Below are positions 23,381-31,354 of a DNA stretch of 31,831 nt, in pieces. Position numbers and translations under genes: made by a program. The notes under the pieces were generated by a model that worked only from the letters and a program-made list of their open reading frames with translations, had not been told where the DNA came from and did not search any database. The DNA is from a virus: IMG/VR virus record IMGVR_UViG_3300020123_000145, positions 1-31,831 of that record; one strand, 5' to 3'. How positions within the stretch are numbered: position 1 is the stretch's first letter; each line of letters starts with the position of its first letter.

Positions 23381-24084
23381 TGAGAGGCGCGCGCGCGACC
23401 GAATCGCTCGAGTCTGCATTCCAGCAGCTCAAGGAAATGCTCTCGGGCGCGGCGCTGCGCGCGGTGGCCGGTCTGAAGGATGCTGGAGCCATTGCCACGG
23501 CCATTGTCGGCGACGACACGGCGCAGCCGCACACCGTTCATTCGCAAAAGCATGACGTCTGGACGCTGTTCACCGACGTGCTGACCGGGATCAGTGGGGT
23601 GGGCCGCCTCTACGCGCCCGCTGGCGTCCTGTGGCGCTTCACGCCCAAGGGGATGGGCGCGATCGTGGTGCGCGCGCGCAAGATGCTCGGCGCCGGCGCC
23701 GCGCTGGTCATCCCCGACGGCGGGGATGGCAGCTCGCAGGTTGTGCCTGGATTCGACGACGGCACGAACCTCGACAAGGACAACGCTGGCATCTTTCTGC
23801 CCGAGGGCTGGCACATCGAGAGCACCGGCGACCGCGTACGCCTGGTGGCAAACTCCGGTGGAACGAAGTGCATCGTCGAGCTCCAGAAGGGCGGGAGCAT
23901 CGTCATTACGCCGTCGAGCGGTCAGACGGTGCAGGTGGGCGGAAACGCGCAATCGGGCGTGCGCGGTGAAGATCTGGAGACGTGGTTGATGAGCCACACC
24001 CACGGCACGCCGGTCGGGCCGTCGAGCACCCCGGTACAGCCGTTCACGCCGACGATCCTATCGAGCGTGGTCAAGCTGGTCTGA
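23380..24084 (+). CDS. baseplate spike protein (gpV/gp45-like) with HxH tip motif
   Basis: 234 residues (ATG 23380; GTG 23377 also possible). Central beta segments (AGIFLPEGWHIESTGDRVRL; GGSIVITPSSGQTVQV) resemble a triple-stranded beta-helix. The C-terminus SHTHGTPVGPSSTPVQPF contains the HTH (HxH) motif that in P2-type spikes binds iron at the needle tip. Acts as membrane-piercing tip. Stop/start overlap with the next gene at 24082-24086. Confidence 0.8.
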   Translation: MRGARATESLESAFQQLKEMLSGAALRAVAGLKDAGAIATAIVGDDTAQPHTVHSQKHDVWTLFTDVLTGISGVGRLYAPAGVLWRFTPKGMGAIVVRARKMLGAGAALVIPDGGDGSSQVVPGFDDGTNLDKDNAGIFLPEGWHIESTGDRVRLVANSGGTKCIVELQKGGSIVITPSSGQTVQVGGNAQSGVRGEDLETWLMSHTHGTPVGPSSTPVQPFTPTILSSVVKLV

Positions 24085-24689
24085 TGGCTCTTAGCCTCAC
24101 CAAGCTGCGCAACGAGCTGCTGAAAGTCATCGACCCGAACGATGCGCATTTCGTCGGCTTCCCGACGAACGCTACCGATTTCGCCAACAACTGGGCGAAC
24201 GCATACGACACGTACGCGCGCGACGCGCAGGACGTCAGCACCGACCCGGTCGTCACGACGTACAAGAGCGCGATGGCCGGCAAGCTCCAGACGCTGAATG
24301 TTCCGGCCGGCCTTATCGCCACGGCGGCGCAGGCATTCGACGACGCACTGAAGGCGTATTGGATGGGGCCGGCAGGAACCACAGGCGCGATATTCGCCAC
24401 TCTCGTCGTGCCCACACCAGCGGCAGCCTGCGCGAGCGTTGGCGGAAACGGAACCTGGGCCGCGGAAGCATCGAGCATCGTATCTTCTTTCACGGCCGGT
24501 ATTCTGCAGGCTTCGATGCTGACGCTTCTCGCGATTCCGTCGAACGATCCACAGGTGAAGGCGACCGCGTTGGCCAATGCCCTTCATACCGCGACGACAT
24601 CGGCCGTAAAAGTAACGATCACCGGAACGGATACGACGCCACCTCCATCGGGTCCGCAGGCCATCACGAACACCTGCACGATCTCGTAG
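24084..24689 (+). CDS. hypothetical baseplate/tail protein
   Basis: 201 residues from ATG 24084. Helical first half (LTKLRNELLKVIDPNDAHF; NWANAYDTYARDAQDV) and Ala/Thr-rich second half, including PTPAAACASVGGNGTWAAEA and TTPPPSGPQAITNT. No known family. Genes of similar size and position are baseplate components in related module orders; that is inferred only from context. Confidence 0.55.
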   Translation: MALSLTKLRNELLKVIDPNDAHFVGFPTNATDFANNWANAYDTYARDAQDVSTDPVVTTYKSAMAGKLQTLNVPAGLIATAAQAFDDALKAYWMGPAGTTGAIFATLVVPTPAAACASVGGNGTWAAEASSIVSSFTAGILQASMLTLLAIPSNDPQVKATALANALHTATTSAVKVTITGTDTTPPPSGPQAITNTCTIS

Positions 24690-24705
24690 AGCCGAGAGGA
24701 CGACG

Positions 24706-25782
24706 ATGCCCGATCCGTTGCTCGCACTGGGGGATACGTCGGGCGACGGCTCGACGATCCCGTTCATCATCGAAGAGGCGACCGGGAACAATCGGATCAA
24801 GGTCACTCTCGACAATCACGATGCCCCGATGGGCATGCCGCGCGAGCAGCCGGCTTTCAGTCTCGGCGGAGAGAACGAGACGCACACGATTCGGCTCGAC
24901 GGGCGACAAACGCCGATCGTGCACACGCGGTTCACGGTCTGGGAGCCCGTCGAGATTCACGGCCACATTCGAGATACGCTCGATGGTGGCAATGGCTCCA
25001 GCTTCTTCGGGCGCGCGCAGAACATTGTCAAAGATCTGCAGCAGATTTTCGACAACCAGCGCAAGTGCACGCTGAGCTGTGGCCCCTTCACCTGGAGCGC
25101 GTTTCCCAAGAAGTGCAGGATTCCAGTCGAGGGCGTCAGCGATTTCACCTACGAGCTGAAATTCGAGGTCCTGTCGCGCCCGGGGTTCTCGCCTCCGAAG
25201 CGCGATCAAGATCAGCTCCTCGAATCGTTTCCATATGACTTGGCGGCCCAGGCGCGTGCCACCCTCGCCGCCGACCGGGTGGCGCTGCTCGCGCAACAGA
25301 TCTTGGTGAGCACCCAAGTTGCATTGGCCACGATGTTCGACCAGGTCGACACGGCGCTCGGCGATACAATGGCGGCGGCGCAGGCGTTCGAGAATGCCGG
25401 AGACAAGGGGATCGCCGAGGCGAATACGCTGTCGGCGCGCGCGGCCCAGGCGAGCGCGCAATGCGACATCATGCTGTCCTCGCTGAGCTCGAGCGACCCA
25501 GCCACGTCATTGACCACGACGGCCCAGGATGCCTCAGCATCATTTGAGGCCGCGGTATACGCGAGCATCGCGGACGTTTACGCGACGAAGCAGGATATGC
25601 GGCGCTTGCAGTACACGGCGCGGCAGCGTATCCGCTCGACGACACAGGTCTACAAGGTGGCACCTGGCGACACGCTGGAATCGATCGCCACGACGCAGTT
25701 GGGGTCGCCGGCGCGCGCTCATGACCTTGGCTATCGACCGCAGGATCTGGTTCCCGGAAAGCTGATCCGCATCCCAGCGTAG
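24706..25782 (+). CDS. LysM-bearing baseplate protein (gp53/XkdP-like)
   Basis: 358 residues. N-terminal beta domain (IPFIIEEATGNNRIKVTLDN; FTVWEPVEIHGHIRDTL), middle helical/Ala-rich segment (~185-300), and C-terminal LysM motif VYKVAPGDTLESIATTQLG ... LVPGKLIRIPA at ~315-358. LysM binds glycan/peptidoglycan or organises baseplates, as in T4 gp53 and PBSX XkdP. Located between the spike and J genes, which fits. Confidence 0.75.
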   Translation: MPDPLLALGDTSGDGSTIPFIIEEATGNNRIKVTLDNHDAPMGMPREQPAFSLGGENETHTIRLDGRQTPIVHTRFTVWEPVEIHGHIRDTLDGGNGSSFFGRAQNIVKDLQQIFDNQRKCTLSCGPFTWSAFPKKCRIPVEGVSDFTYELKFEVLSRPGFSPPKRDQDQLLESFPYDLAAQARATLAADRVALLAQQILVSTQVALATMFDQVDTALGDTMAAAQAFENAGDKGIAEANTLSARAAQASAQCDIMLSSLSSSDPATSLTTTAQDASASFEAAVYASIADVYATKQDMRRLQYTARQRIRSTTQVYKVAPGDTLESIATTQLGSPARAHDLGYRPQDLVPGKLIRIPA

Positions 25783-25792
25783 CGGAGGTTCC

Positions 25793-26461
25793 ATGGCGCT
25801 TTCGCTCGTGCAGGTCTATGCGCGCTCGGGCTGGCGCGTGCGCGCGGTCTATGCCGGCGGCAACCCTTCCGGTGCCGTGCCAACGGACTTCGTGTTCGCG
25901 CGTCAGGATGGCGGCCCCACGACGGTGACGGCATTGGCCGTTGTGGTCGTCGACGGTAATTCGGTCGAGTTGGCGACGAGTGAGCGCCTGATCTCCGGCG
26001 TCATCTACACGGTGACGTGGAGCGGGACCACGCTTTCGTTCTCGTTCTTTCCTCAGATCGAGCTGGCGCCCAGCGTTCAGGCCCCAGACGACGATCCTGA
26101 TGCCGAGGCGAATGGCGTCGATTGGGCATGGATCAGCGGCAATCCGACGGCGAGCGGCGATTGCCCGCGGCGCAGCGGCATCGCCTGCGTCGAATACGAC
26201 TTGCCCAATCGCGCGGTCTTGATTCCGGGCGAGCTCGTGCAGGACCAGACGGCCGGCGGCGGCCTCCTCTTGAAGGTCAACGGGGCGATGACCGACGCGG
26301 AATTGCAGCGGGCCGCGGGCGGACTCGAGAACGAATTCAAGCGCGATCGTCGCGTCAAGGACTGTAACGTCGATACGACGTCGAGCACCGACGGCTCGGT
26401 GAATTTCAATGGCCAGGTGCAAACGCGCGCCGGCCAGCAGGCACTCGTGAGGAGCCAGTGA
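25793..26461 (+). CDS. putative baseplate wedge protein (gpW/gp25-like C-terminus)
   Basis: 222 residues from ATG 25793 behind GGAGG. N-terminal beta-sandwich (VRAVYAGGNPSGAVPTDFVF; YTVTWSGTTLSFSFF), followed by LPNRAVLIPGELVQDQ and a C-terminal region LKVNGAMTDAELQRAAGGLE-NEFKRDRRVKDC resembling the end of gp25-type wedges (RL..DPRV-type). Directly precedes the J gene, where gpW normally sits. Family assignment is tentative. Confidence 0.5.
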   Translation: MALSLVQVYARSGWRVRAVYAGGNPSGAVPTDFVFARQDGGPTTVTALAVVVVDGNSVELATSERLISGVIYTVTWSGTTLSFSFFPQIELAPSVQAPDDDPDAEANGVDWAWISGNPTASGDCPRRSGIACVEYDLPNRAVLIPGELVQDQTAGGGLLLKVNGAMTDAELQRAAGGLENEFKRDRRVKDCNVDTTSSTDGSVNFNGQVQTRAGQQALVRSQ

Positions 26462-26462
26462 C

Positions 26463-27653
26463 ATGAACCTCCCGACGGTGCAGCAGGTCGCGCAATTCAT
26501 CGACAATGCGATGCGCCAGGCCATCGATCCCAATGGCACGGGCGCATATGACAATTCAGCTGGATCCGATAATGCCGCGTTGATCTCCGTTTTGACCCAG
26601 GTGGCGATGGGGACGTACAATTACGCCGCCGATCGAAAGCGCGCCTCGGTTCCGTCGGCGGCGACGGGCAGCGATCTCGACGACATTCTGCGCGACGATT
26701 ACCTCGACGGACGCAAGGGCACGAACGCGGCGACCACGACGCTCTATCTGAAGCGCACGGCGGGCGGTATGCCTGCGACCTCCATTCCCGCGGGGACGCG
26801 CTTCGGTTCGCAGAACACCGGGACGACGCAGGCGGTGCAATTCGAAGCTACGACGACCGTCGCCGCTGCGTCCGCCCTGGATCGCGTTCCCGTTCCGGTC
26901 GTATGTCTGATTGAGGGCTCGGTCGGAAACGTCCAGCTGGTGGCGATCAACCAGATTCTTGACCAGCTTGGAGATCCGAATTGGTTCCTGTACGTTCCAG
27001 CCCCGGGCGATCCGGTTCTCGGCTCGAAGCCTGCGCCCGATACGGTTTCCGGCGGGGCCGACGAGGAGACCGACGATCAAGCCAAGGCGCGGGTGTTGGT
27101 TCGGCCCGCGCGGGTGGCCAAGGGTACGGCGGCGGGCGTCTATAAGGGCACCACTGACGTTGGTGGCATCGCGACCGCCGTTCCTGTCGAGGTCGGCGAT
27201 GGAACCGGCATCGTCTATGCGGGCGACATCAACTTCAACCTGTCGTCGGCACAGCAGCAGGCGGTGGCGACGAACCTGGAAGATTGGCGCCCGTTCGGCG
27301 TTCCTGTCGCCGCCCGGGCGATGAATGTCATCCCGGTGCAGGTGACGCTTCAGATCTACATGCAGCGGCCGATCAAGAACTACAACATCAACCAGCTGCT
27401 CGCGAACGCGCAGGCGGCAGTGCAGCACTACTTCGACGTCGAGCGAAAGCGCCCCGACGAGTACTTCATCAATGCGATCCAGACGGCGGCGGGGAAATCG
27501 AATCCCGAGACCCAAACCGTCATCGTGCTCTCGCCGGCTACGGATCAGAAGCGGCCGGCCGACAGCACCTACGGATCGATCATCGCGTTGACTCGGTACA
27601 CCGTCTCGGCGGCGACCATCTCGATTCAATTCTTTGATCCGCAGACGTCCTAA
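26463..27653 (+). CDS. baseplate J-like protein
   Basis: 396 residues. Features of the J family: DLDDILRDDYLDGRKGTNAA near the N-terminus, SIPAGTRFGSQNTG, AINQILDQLGDP, the GGADEETDDQAKARVLVRPA repeat-type motif (~199-218), then ARVAKGTAAGVYKGTTDVGG and a C-terminal YTVSAATISIQFFDP. Forms part of the baseplate wedge. Starts one base after the preceding stop (ATG 26463). Confidence 0.85.
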   Translation: MNLPTVQQVAQFIDNAMRQAIDPNGTGAYDNSAGSDNAALISVLTQVAMGTYNYAADRKRASVPSAATGSDLDDILRDDYLDGRKGTNAATTTLYLKRTAGGMPATSIPAGTRFGSQNTGTTQAVQFEATTTVAAASALDRVPVPVVCLIEGSVGNVQLVAINQILDQLGDPNWFLYVPAPGDPVLGSKPAPDTVSGGADEETDDQAKARVLVRPARVAKGTAAGVYKGTTDVGGIATAVPVEVGDGTGIVYAGDINFNLSSAQQQAVATNLEDWRPFGVPVAARAMNVIPVQVTLQIYMQRPIKNYNINQLLANAQAAVQHYFDVERKRPDEYFINAIQTAAGKSNPETQTVIVLSPATDQKRPADSTYGSIIALTRYTVSAATISIQFFDPQTS

Positions 27654-27668
27654 CCGGCAGAGGTCGAT

Positions 27669-28223
27669 ATGACGGTGCCCTATCCTGGCAACCAGTTTGC
27701 CAACGACCAGCCGGAGACGGATCAATACGGCGGCCGTTCCGACGGTGGGAACACATTCGATGCGCAGGCGTGGACGTGGATCACGGGGCTGCTTCGCGCG
27801 ATCACGATCAGCTACTTCGCCCACGTCCGGGTCAGCTACGACGTCGGCGTGTCGATCGTGCAGGAGGGCGTGGCCGTCGGCGATGTGTTGGCCGTGGACC
27901 TCTCGCGCGATGCCACCGATCCGGTGACCCAGTTTTCGATTCCATGGGTTGGGAAATACACCTCGATCGTTGCCGCGGCCGGCACGCCGAAGATCAACGG
28001 CGTCTGCGTCCAGGCGGCAGCATCGCAAGGCAAGGCGCTATATGCGCGCGGTGGGCTGCTGCCGAAGGCGATCACTGGACTTGGATCGGTCGCCGCCGCT
28101 TCGCTCGTCAGCGTCGACCCGGTGACGAACAAGCTGCGCGTCTTCGTCGCCGGAGATGAATCGCTCGGGTACTCGTCACCGAACGGAAACGTGTTCCTGC
28201 AGTTCTCCGGTCGTGTGGGGTAA
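27669..28223 (+). CDS. hypothetical tail/baseplate-region protein
   Basis: 184 residues, beta-rich with YFAHVRVSYDVGVSIVQEGV, AVGDVLAVDLSRDATDPVTQ and VFVAGDESLGYSSPN. Position between J and the I-like gene. Not recognised; it may be a small structural protein. Confidence 0.5.
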   Translation: MTVPYPGNQFANDQPETDQYGGRSDGGNTFDAQAWTWITGLLRAITISYFAHVRVSYDVGVSIVQEGVAVGDVLAVDLSRDATDPVTQFSIPWVGKYTSIVAAAGTPKINGVCVQAAASQGKALYARGGLLPKAITGLGSVAAASLVSVDPVTNKLRVFVAGDESLGYSSPNGNVFLQFSGRVG

Positions 28224-28226
28224 GCA

Positions 28227-29057
28227 ATGAACCTGTCGCGTGGTGCTCTCGATCTGACGAACGGGCAGAAGTACATGCTCGATGGCAGCGAGATCCCATT
28301 TCCGACGCTGCAATCGATTCAGCGGCTTCTGCCGTCGTATGCGCAGGGCGACAACGCCGGCGCAATGCGCGATGCCGTGCTCACGGTCATTCGGAAACTG
28401 GCCAACAAGATCTGGGCCGACACGGGATCGAATCAAAACGGGTTCGTTTCGCCGCGCTATGCCGACGGTCCGATGCTCGACCTGTGGGGCTTCATCGAGA
28501 AGAACCCGCGCATTATCGGCGAGGACAACGGTACCTACCGCACGCGTCTTCTCTCTGACACCGACGGAATCACACCGAATGCAATCCGCAACGCAGTCGT
28601 CGCGATCGCGGCGAAATTCGGAGCATCCGTCGCGTTTCAAGAGCCGGCGAGCGATGGCGAGTTCTGGACGGCGGACGACCCGAACGCGGAAGCGTGGTGC
28701 TCGTTTTGGCAGTCGGACAGCGCGATCTATTGGAACTACGATCCGACGGTCATCAATCAGACCACGGGCGGCTTCTGGGAGCCCGACAGGGCTGGTGCGC
28801 AATTCTGGGTGCTCATGCAGATCGGCGCTGGATCGGATGCGCTGACGCCGCATTGGACCAACGACGCGACGACGATCCCCAACTCCGATTACGACGACCC
28901 TCAAGACTTCTGGGCGGACAACGCCAACGACTACGGATACTGGGGCTTCGACGGCGACCCGCTCGAAGTTCAGATCGTTTCTGAAGTCGAGGCGCGCCGA
29001 GCATTCGCCATCGCCTGGATGCTGATCGAATCTCCCTTCCTCAACGCCGCCTACTGA
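28227..29057 (+). CDS. putative tail protein I / baseplate-associated protein
   Basis: 276 residues from ATG 28227. The N-terminal half has MLDLWGFIEKNPRIIGED and YRTRLLSDTDGITPNAIRNA, which look like the J/I-family domain; the second half is aromatic and acidic (FWTADDPNAEAW; GFWEPDRAGAQFWV; FWADNANDYGYWGF). In P2/Mu-like modules the I gene follows J and connects to fibres. Tentative. Confidence 0.5.
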   Translation: MNLSRGALDLTNGQKYMLDGSEIPFPTLQSIQRLLPSYAQGDNAGAMRDAVLTVIRKLANKIWADTGSNQNGFVSPRYADGPMLDLWGFIEKNPRIIGEDNGTYRTRLLSDTDGITPNAIRNAVVAIAAKFGASVAFQEPASDGEFWTADDPNAEAWCSFWQSDSAIYWNYDPTVINQTTGGFWEPDRAGAQFWVLMQIGAGSDALTPHWTNDATTIPNSDYDDPQDFWADNANDYGYWGFDGDPLEVQIVSEVEARRAFAIAWMLIESPFLNAAY

Positions 29058-29070
29058 CGGAGAGTCATCA

Positions 29071-30237
29071 ATGAGCAATTCCGATCGCGTTCTCAACGTG
29101 GGCGCCTCGGCGCGCGCCTCGGATGTCCAGGCCATCGCCGATGTTGCTGCGCTCGCCGACGATCGCGCGCTCGAGATCTTGGTGACGCCGGGGGCGACGC
29201 CGAAGAAGGTCATCCCGCTGAGCGAGGAAACCGCATCGCTCAATCCTCGGCTTCTGGTGGTCGGGCAAGACATCGATGGCGGCGTCGCGAATGCCAAGGT
29301 GCGCGTTCGCCCCTGCTTCTATGACGCCGGCGTTTCCGGCGCGCCGTACACGATCGGGCTGTCGACGAGCTCGAAGGCGAATCAGGACTCGCCGGCGTTC
29401 GGCAACAACTCCTCGGGGTCGACTCGATACGATCTCCTGTACGCGACGATCAGCTACGGCACGCCGACTACGGTAAGCGTTCGTCAGAAGCCAACGGCGG
29501 GAACTGCGCCGGTGTCGGCCCTGCTCACGGTTCAGAACGACATGCTGATCACGCTCGGAATCGTTCCGAACGTCGCCTCCGGCAATCCACTCGCATCGCT
29601 GCCGGCGGACTCTGGATCCGGGAAAGCCGCCGTCTACAACTTCGGCCTGGCCATGGTGGCGATCGCCAACGGCTTCTCCGGCGGCGCGATCAATCAGGCG
29701 AGCATCACGCCGCTCTGGAACGGCGGGTGGATCCAGCGCCAGCGCATTCAGAATAACCTGACGGCTTCGTTGTATGCGGGCGCGGCGAACGAGAAGCCGA
29801 CGACCCCGGTCACGGACCGATTCGGCGCGTTTCGGAAAATGTTCGCCCACATGAAGGTGCTGTCGACGACGCCGACGTCGAGCGCGAGCGGGGTCATCGT
29901 CGACAATTCGATCGATTGGCGTCGCCGTCTGATTCTCGCGTTCATTACCTACATGGGAAGCGCCGGAACCAGCGGCGCCAATGCGAGCCTCGAAACCGCG
30001 AACGCCCTCAACCTGGCAGGCGCCAATCCGACGACGATCCAGAAAGTGTTTTCGGGCGCCGGTTCGGCGGCGACGCTGTTCAATATCTCGTACAGCGGCG
30101 GAGCCGTAAATTTCTCCGTCGATACGAGCGGCGTGATTCGCCTCTTCAAGTCGGGGACCGTGCCGGCGGACGGAACGAACGGAGATCTGGTCTCGATCGA
30201 TCTTTTCTACAGCGACCAGTTCACGGCGGGGATGTAA
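29071..30237 (+). CDS. tail fibre / receptor-binding-like protein
   Basis: 388 residues. Ala/Gly/Ser/Thr-rich, with SNSDRVLNVGASARASDVQA at the N-terminus and beta-type low-complexity repeats throughout (YTIGLSTSSKANQDSPAFGN; FSGAGSAATLFNISYSGG). Last + strand gene of the structural run. No chaperone gene for fibre assembly follows; the next gene is on the opposite strand with only 4 bases between. Receptor recognition is inferred from position and composition. Confidence 0.65.
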   Translation: MSNSDRVLNVGASARASDVQAIADVAALADDRALEILVTPGATPKKVIPLSEETASLNPRLLVVGQDIDGGVANAKVRVRPCFYDAGVSGAPYTIGLSTSSKANQDSPAFGNNSSGSTRYDLLYATISYGTPTTVSVRQKPTAGTAPVSALLTVQNDMLITLGIVPNVASGNPLASLPADSGSGKAAVYNFGLAMVAIANGFSGGAINQASITPLWNGGWIQRQRIQNNLTASLYAGAANEKPTTPVTDRFGAFRKMFAHMKVLSTTPTSSASGVIVDNSIDWRRRLILAFITYMGSAGTSGANASLETANALNLAGANPTTIQKVFSGAGSAATLFNISYSGGAVNFSVDTSGVIRLFKSGTVPADGTNGDLVSIDLFYSDQFTAGM

Positions 30238-30241
30238 GGGT

Positions 30242-30748
30242 TCACTTCGAGGCGAACGAGATCCACGCATCTGCGACGAAACGCTTCGTTTGCCCAGGCT
30301 CGTCGAGATTGTCCGTGGACAGGTTGCCGTCGAAGCGGATGTGCAAGTTGGGCTCTGGGGTCAGCCAGGAAATCGAACCGACGAAGACCTGTCCCGGGTC
30401 AAAGCCTCTCTGTTTGTCGCGATAACTCCAGGACGTCGCTCCTTTCGGCGGAAAGGAAAACGTCGACGGGAAACTACCTGGCGGAGTCCCCCAAAACGCG
30501 AGGTTCACTCCCTCGGATCGGCCACAGGCCGCATCCATGCAAAGCGCAGTGGCCGACGACGCAACAGCAAAGCGAACATCGGCTTCGCTGAACGACTGAC
30601 AGGTGCCGTCATTGGCGTACGAGCGGATCTCGTAGTCGTACGGTGCGCTCACGTGGAGCGTGCATACGGGCTCTACGGCTGGAACACCCGCCGCCGCGCA
30701 TCCCGCCGCCGTTGCAATAGCCGATAGAGCCAGAAGCACGTTCTTCAT
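30242..30748 (-). CDS. lipoprotein-like exported protein (opposite-strand moron candidate)
   Basis: 168 residues on the minus strand. N-terminus MKNVLLALSAIATAAGC gives a basic n-region, hydrophobic core and AAGC lipobox-like site (Cys17); four other Cys (29, 50, 70, 75) could form disulfides. The body is beta-rich (YEIRSYANDGTC; HIRFDGNLSTDN). The start at 30748 has AGGAGG about 12 bases upstream. It is the only opposite-strand gene in the window, convergent with the fibre gene, with local GC of about 55% in one line I counted. This is the usual profile of a moron expressed from its own promoter. Confidence 0.7.
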   Translation of the reverse strand: MKNVLLALSAIATAAGCAAAGVPAVEPVCTLHVSAPYDYEIRSYANDGTCQSFSEADVRFAVASSATALCMDAACGRSEGVNLAFWGTPPGSFPSTFSFPPKGATSWSYRDKQRGFDPGQVFVGSISWLTPEPNLHIRFDGNLSTDNLDEPGQTKRFVADAWISFASK

Positions 30749-30782
30749 CTGCGTTGTTCGCCTCCTCTCCAGTCAACAAGCG

Positions 30783-30813
30783 TACCCCTCCCTCTATTTC
30801 CGGATCAACTGCG
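30783..30813 (-). promoter_or_regulatory. weak promoter candidate for the opposite-strand gene
   Basis: On the minus strand, TTGATC and TACGCT are separated by 18 bases and lie upstream of the AGGAGG ribosome-binding site of the gene ending 30748. Only 4/6 and 3/6 matches to sigma70-type boxes, so low confidence. The 87-base gap 30749-30835 holds nothing else identifiable except CAGGAG before ATG 30836. Confidence 0.25.
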
Positions 30814-30835
30814 GCATTTCGCCACAGGAGCATGC

Positions 30836-31354
30836 ATGCGGAAGCTATCTGCATTCTTCGCGCTCGTCGTCGCGATGCTGGCCCAGTCAGCGCGCGCCGA
30901 TCAGCCGGTCACCGCGCGCTGGCTGCGCCTGGGCACGGCCTTCTCGTCGAACCAATGCCCGAGCTCGCAGATCTGCCTGTGGACCAAGAACGACGGGACG
31001 CTGCACTTCGGCTATCTCGGCACTGACTCCGCGCTCGGCAACGGCGGCGGCACGGTGCCTCTCACCGACGCCGCCACGATCAACACCGACGCATCACTGG
31101 GCGCTGTCTTCACCGTCACGTTGGCCGGCAATCGCACGCTCGCCAATCCCACGAACCTGAGCCCCGGCGGCACGTACATGTGGATCATCACGCAAGACGG
31201 CACGGGCTCGCGCACGCTGACCTACGGCACCAATTTCAAATGGCCGAGTGGCACGGCGCCGACGCTGACGACCGCGGCCGGCTCCGTCGACATGGTCACC
31301 GCCGTATATGACGGCACGAAGCTCCGGGCCGTCTTCAATGGTGACTTCCGATGA
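30836..31354 (+). CDS. signal-peptide protein with tail-fibre-like C-terminal domain
   Basis: 172 residues. Residues 1-21 form a type I signal peptide (MRKLSAFFALVVAMLAQSAR then A), with an ARA/DQ cleavage-like site after Ala21. The C-terminal ~90 residues (TLAGNRTLANPTNLSPGG; IITQDGTGSRTLTYGTNFKW; TAAGSVDMVTAVYDGTKLRA) strongly resemble the repeat domain at the ends of phage tail fibre proteins. A virion-type domain behind an export signal is unexpected. CAGGAG is 5 bases upstream of the ATG. ATGA overlap with the next gene implies co-translation. Confidence 0.75.
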   Translation: MRKLSAFFALVVAMLAQSARADQPVTARWLRLGTAFSSNQCPSSQICLWTKNDGTLHFGYLGTDSALGNGGGTVPLTDAATINTDASLGAVFTVTLAGNRTLANPTNLSPGGTYMWIITQDGTGSRTLTYGTNFKWPSGTAPTLTTAAGSVDMVTAVYDGTKLRAVFNGDFR

